Assembly (NCBI GenBank): GCA_963716215.1
Contig: OY970298.1
Span: forward strand, 1,488,001 to 1,552,000
Direction of reading: 5' to 3'
Length of the DNA: 64,000 nucleotides
Source: JACVRW01 sp963716215
Lineage (GTDB): Bacteria; Actinomycetota; Thermoleophilia; Solirubrobacterales; Thermoleophilaceae
The translations under genes were made by a program, and so were the position numbers. The notes below the pieces were generated by a model, which worked only from the letters and a program-made list of their open reading frames with translations, was not told where the DNA came from and made no database searches. This document shows, one piece after another, positions 53,151 to 60,928 of this stretch (position 1 is the first letter of the stretch; each line of letters starts with the position of its first letter).

Positions 53151-54050
53151 ATGGCTGACGCGGCAATCGAGTTCGAGGGCCTGAGCAAGCGCTTCGGCTC
53201 CGTCCAGGCGGTGAAGGACCTGTCCTTCTCCGTCGACGCCGGGCGCGTGACCGGATTCCTCGGTCCCAACGGCGCCGGCAAGAGCACCACCCTGCGCATG
53301 CTGCTCGGCCTGATCCACCCCAACGCCGGCACGGCCACCTTCGCCGGCACGCGCTACGAGCAGCTGCCGCACCCCAGCTCTCACGTCGGCGCGGTGCTGG
53401 AGGAGGCGAGCTTCCATCCGGGCCGCACGGGCCGCAACCACCTGCGCGTGCTCGCCGCCGCGGGGCGCCATCCGGACGCGCGCGTCGCGGAAGTGCTCGA
53501 GCAGGTCGATCTCGCGGGCGCCGCCGACCGGCGCGTGAAGGGCTACTCGATGGGCATGCGCCAGCGGCTTGCGATCGCGGCGGCGCTGCTCGGGGACCCC
53601 GACGTGCTGATCCTCGACGAGCCGGCCAACGGCCTCGATCCGCCCGGCATCCGCTGGATGCGTGGTCTGCTGCGCACAGAGGCGGCCCGCGGGCGCGCCG
53701 TGCTGGTGTCAAGCCACCTGCTCAGCGAGGTGGCTCAGAGCGTGGACGACGTGGTGGTGATCGCGCACGGGGTGCTGCGCGGCGCCGGGCCGCTGGAGCA
53801 GGTTCTGGGCGGGGCCGACGGCCCCGTGACGCGCGTGCGGGCCCGAGACGTGGGCCGCCTCGCGGAGCTGCTGCGCGAACAGGGCCACGAGGTGGACGCG
53901 GACGGCTCGGGCGGCGTGCTGGTACGCGGCGCCCTGCCGGAGGCGGTCGGCGAGGTCGCAGCCGCCGGGAGCGTGGCGCTGTCCGAGCTGGTCGCGGTCT
54001 CGCGCTCGCTCGAGGACGCCTTCTTCGAGCTCACCGAGACGGCCGAATGA
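53151..54050 (+). CDS. ABC transporter ATP-binding protein
   Basis: ATPase of 299 residues. Walker A GPNGAGKS (about 38-45), signature YSMGMRQRLAIA (near 131), Walker B VLILDEPANGLDP (near 154) and the switch His in LVSSHLL are all present. The C-terminal 80 residues form the regulatory domain of the CcmA/drug-exporter (DrrA) class. ATG 53151 is favoured: it is the family's usual start and has TATCTT 7 bases upstream; ATG 53115 adds 12 residues. It overlaps the permease by 4 bases. Confidence 0.95.
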   Translation: MADAAIEFEGLSKRFGSVQAVKDLSFSVDAGRVTGFLGPNGAGKSTTLRMLLGLIHPNAGTATFAGTRYEQLPHPSSHVGAVLEEASFHPGRTGRNHLRVLAAAGRHPDARVAEVLEQVDLAGAADRRVKGYSMGMRQRLAIAAALLGDPDVLILDEPANGLDPPGIRWMRGLLRTEAARGRAVLVSSHLLSEVAQSVDDVVVIAHGVLRGAGPLEQVLGGADGPVTRVRARDVGRLAELLREQGHEVDADGSGGVLVRGALPEAVGEVAAAGSVALSELVAVSRSLEDAFFELTETAE

Positions 54051-54790
54051 CCCCGCTGCTCAAGGCCGAGCTGATCAAGCTGCGGACCACGCGGACGTTC
54101 GTGGCGCTGACGGGGGTCGCGCTCGGCACTTCGCTGCTGATCTGCGTGCTGGTGAGCATCCTGTCGGACCCGACCGAGGACTCCGTGCTGACCGACGTGT
54201 ACACGGCGGACACCACCGGGCTGTTCATCGTCGTGCTCGCGATCGTGGGCATCACCGGCGAGTGGCGCCACCGGACGATCACGAGCTCGCTGCTGGCCGC
54301 GCCCGACCGGCTCCGCTTCCTCACCGCCAAGACGCTCGCCTTCGCGGCCGCGGGCCTGGTGCTGTCGGTGCTGATCTCGATCTCGATCGCGATCGTCGGG
54401 ACGGTGATCCTGACGGTGCGCGACCTCCCGACGCCGGAGCTGGGGGAGATCGCCATGCAGGTCGTGCGCAACGCGGAGGCGGCGGCGCTACTGGGCGCGT
54501 TCGGCCTTGCGCTGGGCACCCTGGTGCGCAACCAGCCGGTCGCCATCGTGGGCGTGCTGGTGCTCTCCTTCGTGATCGAGCCCACGGTGATCGCCCTGCT
54601 CCCGGAGATCGGCCGCTTCGCCCCGTTCAGCGCGCTGACCTCGGCGATCCAGGAAATCCCGCCGGGAGACGTCGGCCTCGACGAGGTCGATCTGCTCTCC
54701 CCCGGGCTCGCGGCGCTGGCTCTGCTCGCCTGGATAGGCGCCGTGTTCGCGCCGGGCGCAGTGCTGCTGCGCCGCCGCGACCTGAACTAG
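54047..54790 (+). CDS. ABC-2 type transporter permease
   Basis: Membrane permease of 247 residues with six hydrophobic segments (near 18-38, 59-80, 98-122, 146-165, 170-190 and 218-240). The ABC-2 pattern includes the coupling-like region ITGEWRHRTITSSLLAAPDRLRFLTAK after helix 2. It exports an unknown substrate with the preceding ATPase. Its stop overlaps the convergent glyoxalase gene by 4 bases. Confidence 0.9.
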   Translation: MTPLLKAELIKLRTTRTFVALTGVALGTSLLICVLVSILSDPTEDSVLTDVYTADTTGLFIVVLAIVGITGEWRHRTITSSLLAAPDRLRFLTAKTLAFAAAGLVLSVLISISIAIVGTVILTVRDLPTPELGEIAMQVVRNAEAAALLGAFGLALGTLVRNQPVAIVGVLVLSFVIEPTVIALLPEIGRFAPFSALTSAIQEIPPGDVGLDEVDLLSPGLAALALLAWIGAVFAPGAVLLRRRDLN

Positions 54791-55128
54791 AGCGGTTCCG
54801 AGGCCAGGCCGAACGGGCTGCCCTCGGAGTCGCGGCAGACCGCCCAGGACTCGCCCGGGTGGATCACCGCGCCGCCCAGCGCCTCGACGCGCTCGAGCGC
54901 CGCGGCCATGTCGCTCACCGCGAAGTAGGGCAGCGAGACCGTGTCGCCGGGGCCGAGGCCCCGCGCGTGCACGCCGAGCTGGGCACCGTCCGAACGCGTC
55001 TGCCAGCCCTCGCCCTCTCCGTCGCGCCGCGCCTCGAGCTCGACCTCGAGCAGCCCTTCCCAGAAGCCGCGCGCACGCTCGGGGTCGTCAGCGGGGAACT
55101 CGACGAGCGATATCGGGGAGCGCGCCAC
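54787..55128 (-). CDS. Glyoxalase/bleomycin-resistance-fold protein
   Basis: VOC-fold protein of 113 residues (SLVEFPADDPERARGFWEGLLEVELEAR, VSDMAAALERVEALGGAVIHP, RDSEGSPFGLASEP). The C-terminal EGSPFGL segment is typical of the VOC superfamily. Metal ligands are not obvious, so enzyme versus binding protein is open. Monocistronic. Confidence 0.87.
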   Translation of the reverse strand: MARSPISLVEFPADDPERARGFWEGLLEVELEARRDGEGEGWQTRSDGAQLGVHARGLGPGDTVSLPYFAVSDMAAALERVEALGGAVIHPGESWAVCRDSEGSPFGLASEPL

Positions 55129-55143
55129 AGACCAGCACGATAA

Positions 55144-56106
55144 CTACCCGGCCTTGCTCCAGATCTCGACCACGACGTCCACCGCGCCGGGCTCGGGGTA
55201 GACCGGGTAGGCCCCGACCACGATCGCGCAGCCCTCCTCGTAGCGGTCCCCGCGCGGCGGCTCGATGCCGCTGTTCGCGGGCAGGCGCGCGAGCTCGAAG
55301 TGGATCGTCCTGCCGGTCACGGCGAGCTCGCGCCGCGCGAGCGCCTGCAGGCCGGCCACCGTCAGGCAGCGCTCGCCCGAGGCGTCCATCAGGCCCACCA
55401 CCAGCGAACGCTCGCCGAACAGCTGGCGGTCGAGCGAACGCGGCGGGCCGCCCTTGACTTCGAGCCGGCGGACGTCCGCGAGCACGGCACCGCCGAGGCC
55501 CAGCTCGGGCGTGCCGCCACGCTGAAGGATGCGCCCGCACGGTCCCTGGTCGCCGGCCCGCAACACGGTTCGCCAGTCGGTCCAGCCGGTCCGGTCGAGG
55601 AGCTCCTGCGCCCGCCGCGCCAGCTCGCGGGGCGGGATGCAGTCCGCGGTGGCCTCGAGCGTCGCCACGTCGCGCGACAGGCGCGCGACCTTGGCGCGCG
55701 ATTCGAGGTACCCAGGCGGCAGCGGCTCCAGGTCGGCGCGCTCGCAGGCGCGCGACCCGCGCCCGGGAATCACGGCCACCGCGCTGCCACGCGCGCACGC
55801 CACCAGCGGCGGCGGCGCACCGTTCCAGGCCCTCGCGCACGCGGCCGTCGGAGACCCGATCACCGTGCCCAGGACGGTCGTGTCGCCGCCCAGGTCCGGT
55901 CGCTCGTAACAGGCGACCGTGCCGGCGGCGACCTGGTCGGAGTCGGTGAGCACGCGCGCGACCGTGACACCGGTCGCGCCGAGCGCGAACACGGCCAGCG
56001 CGAGCACCACGATGCGGCGGCGGCGCCGCAGGCGGACCGGCCGCGGGGAGTCGATCGCGGCCTCGATGGCGTCGCCGAGCTTGTTGACGAACTGGATCTC
56101 GCTCAT
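55144..56106 (-). CDS. Membrane protein partner of the ECF sigma factor
   Basis: Single-pass membrane protein of 320 residues. It has a short basic cytoplasmic N-terminus (VRLRRRRR near 24-30), a membrane helix (about 32-52) and a large extracytoplasmic domain with many cysteines (ACYERPD, ACARAWNG, ADCIPPREL, GPCGRIL, ERCLTVAG). The ATG overlaps the sigma factor stop (ATGA). The pairing suggests an anti-sigma or sensor role, though the N-terminal part is too short for a known anti-sigma fold and has no zinc motif. Confidence 0.65.
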   Translation of the reverse strand: MSEIQFVNKLGDAIEAAIDSPRPVRLRRRRRIVVLALAVFALGATGVTVARVLTDSDQVAAGTVACYERPDLGGDTTVLGTVIGSPTAACARAWNGAPPPLVACARGSAVAVIPGRGSRACERADLEPLPPGYLESRAKVARLSRDVATLEATADCIPPRELARRAQELLDRTGWTDWRTVLRAGDQGPCGRILQRGGTPELGLGGAVLADVRRLEVKGGPPRSLDRQLFGERSLVVGLMDASGERCLTVAGLQALARRELAVTGRTIHFELARLPANSGIEPPRGDRYEEGCAIVVGAYPVYPEPGAVDVVVEIWSKAG

Positions 56107-56666
56107 GGGGTGGCCTCCGCCTGCATCAGGTTGTTGAGCCGGGCGAGACCGCGGTGCACCCGCCGCCTGGCGGCACCCTCGCTGCAGCCGAGCCGCGTCG
56201 CGATCTCGCGATAGTCCAGCTCGCCGACCACGCGCAGCCGCACCGCGTCGCGCTCGCCGCCGGTCATCCGCTCGAGCGCCGCCGTCAGCGCGGCGCGGTG
56301 CTCGTCCACGTCGGCTAGCGCCTCGATGCGCGCGATCGAATCCTGGTCGAGCGCGGGCACCGACAGGCCGAGGCGGCGGATGGCACGCCGTTCCACCTCC
56401 TGGCGGCGGAACCAGTGCGACAGCTCCTTGGCGGCGATGCCGTACAGCCACGCGCCGCCGGGCCGGCCCACGTCGCGGAAGCGGTGGCGGCGTTCGTAGG
56501 CCACGGCGAACGTCTCCGCGAGCAGGTCCGCGGCGACCTCGGCGTCAAGCACCCGGCGGTACAGGTACACCAGCAGGCGCTCGGCCCAGCGGTCGTAGAG
56601 CTCGCGAAAGGCCTGCGGGTCCTCCCGGGAAGCGAGGATCAGCTGGGCGTCGTCCAAGTCGGTCAA
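56103..56666 (-). CDS. ECF RNA polymerase sigma factor
   Basis: Group IV sigma factor of 187 residues. Region 2 (about 12-85) includes FRELYDRWAERLLVYLYRRV and the -10 recognition segment ADLLAETFAVAYERRHRFR. Region 4 (about 125-180) includes GGERDAVRLRVVGELDYREIATRLGCSEGAARRRVHRG. It starts at TTG 56666. It is followed by a membrane protein with 4-base overlap, probably its regulator. The signal and target promoters are unknown. Confidence 0.93.
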   Translation of the reverse strand: MTDLDDAQLILASREDPQAFRELYDRWAERLLVYLYRRVLDAEVAADLLAETFAVAYERRHRFRDVGRPGGAWLYGIAAKELSHWFRRQEVERRAIRRLGLSVPALDQDSIARIEALADVDEHRAALTAALERMTGGERDAVRLRVVGELDYREIATRLGCSEGAARRRVHRGLARLNNLMQAEATP

Positions 56667-56730
56667 TGGTCTCAGCTGGCTTACGCCGCGAGCGGCCGCC
56701 GGCGTTACGCCCGGCAGCGGCCCGACCGCG

Positions 56731-58236
56731 TCAGCGAGAGGAGGCCGACTCGGCGCGCTGGAGGCGCTGTGTGAGCTGGGCCGAGCGGATCGCCGCCGCG
56801 ACCTGGTTGGCGAGGATGCTCAGCAGACGGGCGTCGCCCTCGTCGAACGCGTCCTCCACCAGCTCCTCGAGGTTGATCGCGCCCCAGACCTTGCCGTCGA
56901 CCATCAGCGGCACGACCAGCTCCGCCCGTACGTCCGCGGTCTCCGGCGTGACGGCGTAGTCGGGCTCGCGGCGGACATCGTTGACCAACAGCGGCAAACG
57001 CTCCTCGAGGCAGCGCCCGATCATGCCGTCGTCGACCGGCTGGCACCAGTCGCGCAGCGCCAGGGCCACGAAGGGCGAGCCGCGGACGGCGAGCGCCTCC
57101 ACCTGGTCGTCCTCGCGCACCCTGATCACCGCACACATGTGGTAGCCGAGCGCGCGGTGCAGTTCCTCCACGGTCGCTTCCGCGATCTCCGGCACATCGG
57201 TCATCCCGTGCAGGCGCGTACCGAGGGCGTTGGCGAGCGCCAGCTGCCGCGAGCGCTTGGCCAGCTGGACGCCCATCTGCACCGCGCTCTCGGCCGGCGC
57301 CGGGCCATGCGGGCGGGCCAGCTGCCAGTTGTCGCGGCCCGCGGACTTGGCCGCATACATCGCGTCGTCGGCGGTCCGGAGCGCGCGATCGACGTTGGCG
57401 CCGGCCGCGCCCGACAGCGGCACCACGCCGATGCTGGCGCTGACCGGGCGCACGGCGCCCTCGGCGGTCGGCACCATCTCATCGCGCAATCGCGCCGCCA
57501 GCGCGTCCGCCACCCGCTCGGCCTCGCTCTCGTCGGCGCGCGGGAGCAGGACCGCGAACTCGTCGCCGCCCAGCCGCCCGAGGCAGTCGCTGTCGCGCAG
57601 GCGCTCCTCCATCGCCCGGGCGGCCTGCACCAGCAGCCGGTCGCCGATGGCGTGGCCGAGCGTGTCGTTGACCTCCTTGAAGCGATCGAGGTCGAGCACA
57701 AGCAGCGCACCGCGCGAGTCCTCGCGACGACGCGACGCGAGGTGATCCGAGAGCACGCTCAGGAAGGCGCGCCGGTTCGGCAGGCCGGTCAGCTCGTCGA
57801 CCTCTGCCAGGCGCTGCAGCTCCGCCTCGTAGTGGCGGCGGTCAGTGATGTCGCGGAACGTGAGCACGAGCGCGGCCGGGCGGGCCTCCGGACCCATCGG
57901 CGTGGCGTTCACCGACAGCCACCGCAGGTGCCCGTCGGAGTGGCGGACGCCGAGCACGCGCTCACGCACGGGCGCGCCCGAGCGGCGCGCGAGGGTCGTC
58001 GGGTATGCGTCCTCGGTCAGCGGGATGCCGTCGTCGCCGACCGCGCTCAGCTCCAGGTCGCGCGGCAGCTGGCCGAGGAGATCGCGAGCCGGGCGTCCGA
58101 GGATGGCCGCCGCGGCCTGGTTGCAGGCGAGGATCCTGCCGTCGGCATCGAGCACGCCCACGCCGTCCTGCAGCGCATCGACGATCGTCTGCCAGTCCAT
58201 CGCGGACAGCACGAAGCGTTCGGGCCGCTCACCCAT
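56731..58236 (-). CDS. PAS-GGDEF-GAF diguanylate cyclase
   Basis: Signalling protein of 501 residues without membrane segments. The order is unusual: PAS (about 15-130), GGDEF (about 145-305) and then GAF (about 330-485). The cyclase site is intact: RLGGDEFAVLLPR near 225, DELTGLPNRRAFL at the N-terminal end, and RFKEVNDTLGH. No clear RxxD inhibitory site precedes it. It probably makes c-di-GMP in response to cytosolic cues. Monocistronic, divergent from a small membrane protein. Confidence 0.92.
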   Translation of the reverse strand: MGERPERFVLSAMDWQTIVDALQDGVGVLDADGRILACNQAAAAILGRPARDLLGQLPRDLELSAVGDDGIPLTEDAYPTTLARRSGAPVRERVLGVRHSDGHLRWLSVNATPMGPEARPAALVLTFRDITDRRHYEAELQRLAEVDELTGLPNRRAFLSVLSDHLASRRREDSRGALLVLDLDRFKEVNDTLGHAIGDRLLVQAARAMEERLRDSDCLGRLGGDEFAVLLPRADESEAERVADALAARLRDEMVPTAEGAVRPVSASIGVVPLSGAAGANVDRALRTADDAMYAAKSAGRDNWQLARPHGPAPAESAVQMGVQLAKRSRQLALANALGTRLHGMTDVPEIAEATVEELHRALGYHMCAVIRVREDDQVEALAVRGSPFVALALRDWCQPVDDGMIGRCLEERLPLLVNDVRREPDYAVTPETADVRAELVVPLMVDGKVWGAINLEELVEDAFDEGDARLLSILANQVAAAIRSAQLTQRLQRAESASSR

Positions 58237-58327
58237 CCCTGGGTTAATCGGCCGATACCCCGCAGCCTTGAACCAATTGCTTCACCGTCTGGCCCAGCCG
58301 GAGTACCCTCCGAAGCGAGCAGCCGCC

Positions 58328-58573
58328 ATGCCCTTCGTCGCCTACGTCCACGCGCCCGAGCCGGACCGGCCGGACGACGACCCGCGCCCTCCGTGGGAGC
58401 CGAACTGGCGGATCTGGCGCTGGGTGGGCGCGGCGATCGTGGTCGGCTACGCGGCGAGTCGCGCCGACGGTGCCATGGAGGCGCTGCTGGTGATGGTCGT
58501 GTTCGCGCTCTGCTGTCGCGCGGCGCTCGAGGCTCTACCCGACGGGGACGGCCTGCGCGAGTACCGCCAGTAG
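58328..58573 (+). CDS. Small membrane protein (81 aa)
   Basis: Protein of 81 residues with a Pro/Asp-rich N-terminus (PEPDRPDDDPRPPWEPNW) and two hydrophobic segments (about 32-45 and 49-66). Start ATG 58328 has no strong ribosome site. The 91-bp gap to the divergent GGDEF gene (58237-58327) shows no other feature. Family unknown. Confidence 0.65.
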   Translation: MPFVAYVHAPEPDRPDDDPRPPWEPNWRIWRWVGAAIVVGYAASRADGAMEALLVMVVFALCCRAALEALPDGDGLREYRQ

Positions 58574-58583
58574 GCGGCGTGGC

Positions 58584-58979
58584 CTACTCGGGCCAGAAGT
58601 CGGGCACTGTCTCGTGGTCGCCGTCGGGGTCGTCGTTCTTCATGGAGCACATGATCAGCACCGCGTCGTCGGGACCCTCGTTCCAGACCGAGCGCACGAC
58701 CTCCGGCGCGACGCGCACGACCGAGCCCGCCGGCACGTCGATCACCTCGTCCTCGAGCTTGAACTGCAGCGTCCCGGACGCGACGAAGTAGATCTCCTCC
58801 TGGGTACGGTGGCGGTGGCCGTAGCTGCCCTTCCCGCCGGTCTGCGCCGGCATGCGCCGCCAGGTGAACGACACTTGCTCGGTGTCGATGTCGCTGGCCG
58901 CGGTCATCCGCATCTCGCCCGGATAGTCGCCCAGCACGTCGGGGATCTCCTCCAGCCGCTTGATCGAGTAGCCGGGCAT
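58584..58979 (-). CDS. Cupin-domain protein
   Basis: Cupin of 131 residues starting at ATG 58979, five bases after the M23 peptidase stop. Motif 1 is GHRHRTQEEIYFVASGTLQFKLEDE and motif 2 PAGSVVRVAPEVVRSVWNEG. A metal site of two His, a Glu and a further residue is expected. It differs from the cupin at 7377 in sequence. Its role relative to the upstream peptidase is not evident. Confidence 0.85.
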   Translation of the reverse strand: MPGYSIKRLEEIPDVLGDYPGEMRMTAASDIDTEQVSFTWRRMPAQTGGKGSYGHRHRTQEEIYFVASGTLQFKLEDEVIDVPAGSVVRVAPEVVRSVWNEGPDDAVLIMCSMKNDDPDGDHETVPDFWPE

Positions 58980-58984
58980 CGCGC

Positions 58985-60202
58985 TCAGGACCAAGTGTCC
59001 CAGGCCTGCAGCGAGGGCAGCGGATCGAACGGCTTGCCGCCGTCGTACCAGCCGGGTCGGTTCCACAGCTCGAAGTGCAGGTGGCACCCGCGGGCGTTGC
59101 CGGTGTCGCCCACAGCGCCGATGCGCTGGCCGGTGTAGACGCGGTCGCCTGCTCGGAACGGCGTGGGCTCGGCGAGGTGCATGTACGTGTAATCGACGTC
59201 GGTGCCTGCCGCGTCGATCACCACGTAGTTGCCGGCCGCGGCGTGGTACTGCTTGAACTGCACGGTCCCGCCGCGGGCCGCGACCAGCGGCGTGCCGCAC
59301 TTGGCGAACACGTCCTGGCCCTGGTGGCTGTGCCCGGAGCGGCCGGAGCCGAAGTCCGCGTTGGCGCCGCCGTAGTCGTGGCCCCCGCGCACGGGGAACA
59401 TGTTGTCGTAGAGGTCGAACGCGTCGCGCTCGAGGTCTCCGGTCTGGGCGGTGCGCACCTCGGCACCCGCGACGCTCGCGGCGGTCAGGCGGAACGAGTA
59501 GCGGCCGGGCTTGGCCGCGGTCCGCCCGAGCCGGCCGTCCCAGGTGACGCTCTCGACCTCGCCGGAAGGTGCGGTCGCCGCCCAGCTCCTGACGGCCACG
59601 CCGTCGCTGGCTCGCACCAGCTCAACGGTGGGCGCTGTCGCGAGCGTGCCGGTCACCCTGTACGAGAACGTGACGGCGCGGCGCGCCCCGACGTAGGCGC
59701 GCGTGCGGCTGGTGCCGGTCTCGATGCGCAGGGCCGCGTCGGCGCGCACGCCGGGAACCAGGCTCAGCACCGGGTTGGGGGCCGGTGGCGGCGGGGGCAG
59801 GATCGCGATCGCCCGCGTGGGCCGGGACTTGACTCCCTGGGCGGTGACCACCGTCACCGGCCCGCTGACCGCGCCGGTCGGCACGCGCACCGATACGCGC
59901 GAGTCGGATCGCGCGCGCGCCGGGGCGGACAGGTCGTCGCCGCGCCCGTAGCTGCCGTTGAAGACCACCTTCGCCACCGACGCCAGTCCTGAGCCGGCGA
60001 TCTTGATCGTGCTCCCGCCCTGTGCTCGCGCGCGTGACGCGCAGCGGCGCGCGCAGGTGACCTTGGCCACCTTGGGGGTGGACACGTAGACCTCGCCGCC
60101 GCCGCTGCCGGTGGTCTGCGCCGCGGCGCCCGGGGCAAGCATGCCCAAGGACAGGGCAAGCGCTCCGGCGCAACGCCCCGCGGCAAGATGGTTGTCTCGC
60201 AC
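58985..60202 (-). CDS. M23 (LytM-like) peptidoglycan endopeptidase
   Basis: Secreted peptidase of 405 residues with a signal peptide to about residue 28. The mature protein has an IPT/TIG-like domain (about 40-115), a beta-rich middle region and an M23 domain (about 275-395). Zinc-site motifs are GHSHQGQDVFAKCG (HxxxD-type) and GCHLHFELWN (HxH). It would cleave peptide cross-links in peptidoglycan. A c-di-AMP riboswitch in its leader means expression is probably tied to c-di-AMP and osmotic or cell-wall state. Confidence 0.9.
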   Translation of the reverse strand: MRDNHLAAGRCAGALALSLGMLAPGAAAQTTGSGGGEVYVSTPKVAKVTCARRCASRARAQGGSTIKIAGSGLASVAKVVFNGSYGRGDDLSAPARARSDSRVSVRVPTGAVSGPVTVVTAQGVKSRPTRAIAILPPPPPAPNPVLSLVPGVRADAALRIETGTSRTRAYVGARRAVTFSYRVTGTLATAPTVELVRASDGVAVRSWAATAPSGEVESVTWDGRLGRTAAKPGRYSFRLTAASVAGAEVRTAQTGDLERDAFDLYDNMFPVRGGHDYGGANADFGSGRSGHSHQGQDVFAKCGTPLVAARGGTVQFKQYHAAAGNYVVIDAAGTDVDYTYMHLAEPTPFRAGDRVYTGQRIGAVGDTGNARGCHLHFELWNRPGWYDGGKPFDPLPSLQAWDTWS

Positions 60203-60220
60203 TCGTCCCGGCCTTTTCTT

Positions 60221-60377
60221 CCTCCGGCCTACGGGGTTAGCTGACGGGCTCGCGCCTGGAAGACGGCGCTACCACCGCGGCAATTCGGTGGATTCGCCCC
60301 TTCGGAGACCGAGCTCACCCGGTCTCCGAACGGTTCCCCCGCTCCCCTCCGGCCACTGCATGTCGCCGGCGGAGATT
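60221..60377 (-). ncRNA. c-di-AMP (ydaO-yuaA) riboswitch
   Basis: The leader of the M23 gene holds the diagnostic blocks of this class in order on the minus strand: GCGGGGGAACC (60331-60341), GGGGCGAATCC (about 60293-60303), a GGTGGTAGCG segment, and GAGCCCGTCAGCTAACC (60234-60250) followed by CCGTAGGCC. The outer stem can form between CTCCGCCGGC at the 5' end and GGCCGGAGG at the 3' end. In actinobacteria this class often controls cell-wall hydrolases, normally turning them off when c-di-AMP binds. Confidence 0.88.
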
Positions 60378-60398
60378 CGGCAGGCTTGTGACGCGCGC

Positions 60399-60404
60399 AC
60401 TATA
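60399..60404 (-). promoter_or_regulatory. -10 box for the riboswitch transcript
   Basis: TATAGT on the minus strand (within GGGTATATAGTG) would start transcription about 10-15 bases before the riboswitch 5' stem. Confidence 0.5.
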
Positions 60405-60451
60405 TACCCGCTCCTGGCGGGTTCCAGGCCGCGCCTTGGAGGAGCGGTCTC

Positions 60452-60457
60452 TACACT
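60452..60457 (+). promoter_or_regulatory. -10 box for rplM-rpsI
   Basis: TACACT on the plus strand gives a leader of about 30 bases carrying the hairpin at 60467-60485. Confidence 0.45.
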
Positions 60458-60466
60458 GTTCGAGCC

Positions 60467-60485
60467 GGCCGCCGGGTAGGCGGCC
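60467..60485 (+). promoter_or_regulatory. Leader hairpin before rplM
   Basis: GGCCGCC-GGGTA-GGCGGCC, a perfect 7-bp stem, ends eight bases before the rplM ATG and occupies the ribosome-site region. It could mediate feedback control by L13 or another ribosomal protein; this is a conjecture. Confidence 0.4.
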
Positions 60486-60493
60486 TCTCTGCA

Positions 60494-60928
60494 ATGAAGA
60501 CGTACGTGGCGACACCTGATTCGCGCGAGCGCAACTGGCTCGTGGTCGACGCGAGCGGCAAAACGCTGGGCCGGCTCGCGACCCAGATCGCGGACACCCT
60601 GCGCGGCAAGCGCAAGCCCGAGTACACCCCACATGTCGACGTCGGCGACTTCGTGATCGTCGTCAACGCCGAGCGCATCGCCGTGACCGGGAACAAGCGC
60701 CAGGAGAAGCGGTACTACCGGCACTCCGGCTATCCGGGCGGGCTACGCAGCCGCACGCTCGAGGAGATGCTCGCGCGGCGACCCGAGGAAGTCATCCGGC
60801 TCGCCGTCAAGGGCATGATCCCGCGCAGCCGGCTCGGCCGGGCGCAGCTGCGCAAGCTCAAGGTGTACGCGGGGCCAGAGCATCCCCACGCCGCACAGAA
60901 GCCCGAGCCCCTGGAGGTCGAAGCCTGA
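60494..60928 (+). CDS. rplM: 50S ribosomal protein L13
   Basis: Large-subunit protein of 144 residues. It starts MKTYVATPD and has the L13 signatures WLVVDASGKTLGRLATQIADTLRGKRKPEYTPHVDVGD and MIPRSRLGRAQLRKLKVYAGPEHPHAAQKP. It is followed by rpsI with TGATG overlap, the standard rplM-rpsI operon. No ribosome site precedes the ATG; a hairpin lies there instead. Confidence 0.97.
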   Translation: MKTYVATPDSRERNWLVVDASGKTLGRLATQIADTLRGKRKPEYTPHVDVGDFVIVVNAERIAVTGNKRQEKRYYRHSGYPGGLRSRTLEEMLARRPEEVIRLAVKGMIPRSRLGRAQLRKLKVYAGPEHPHAAQKPEPLEVEA

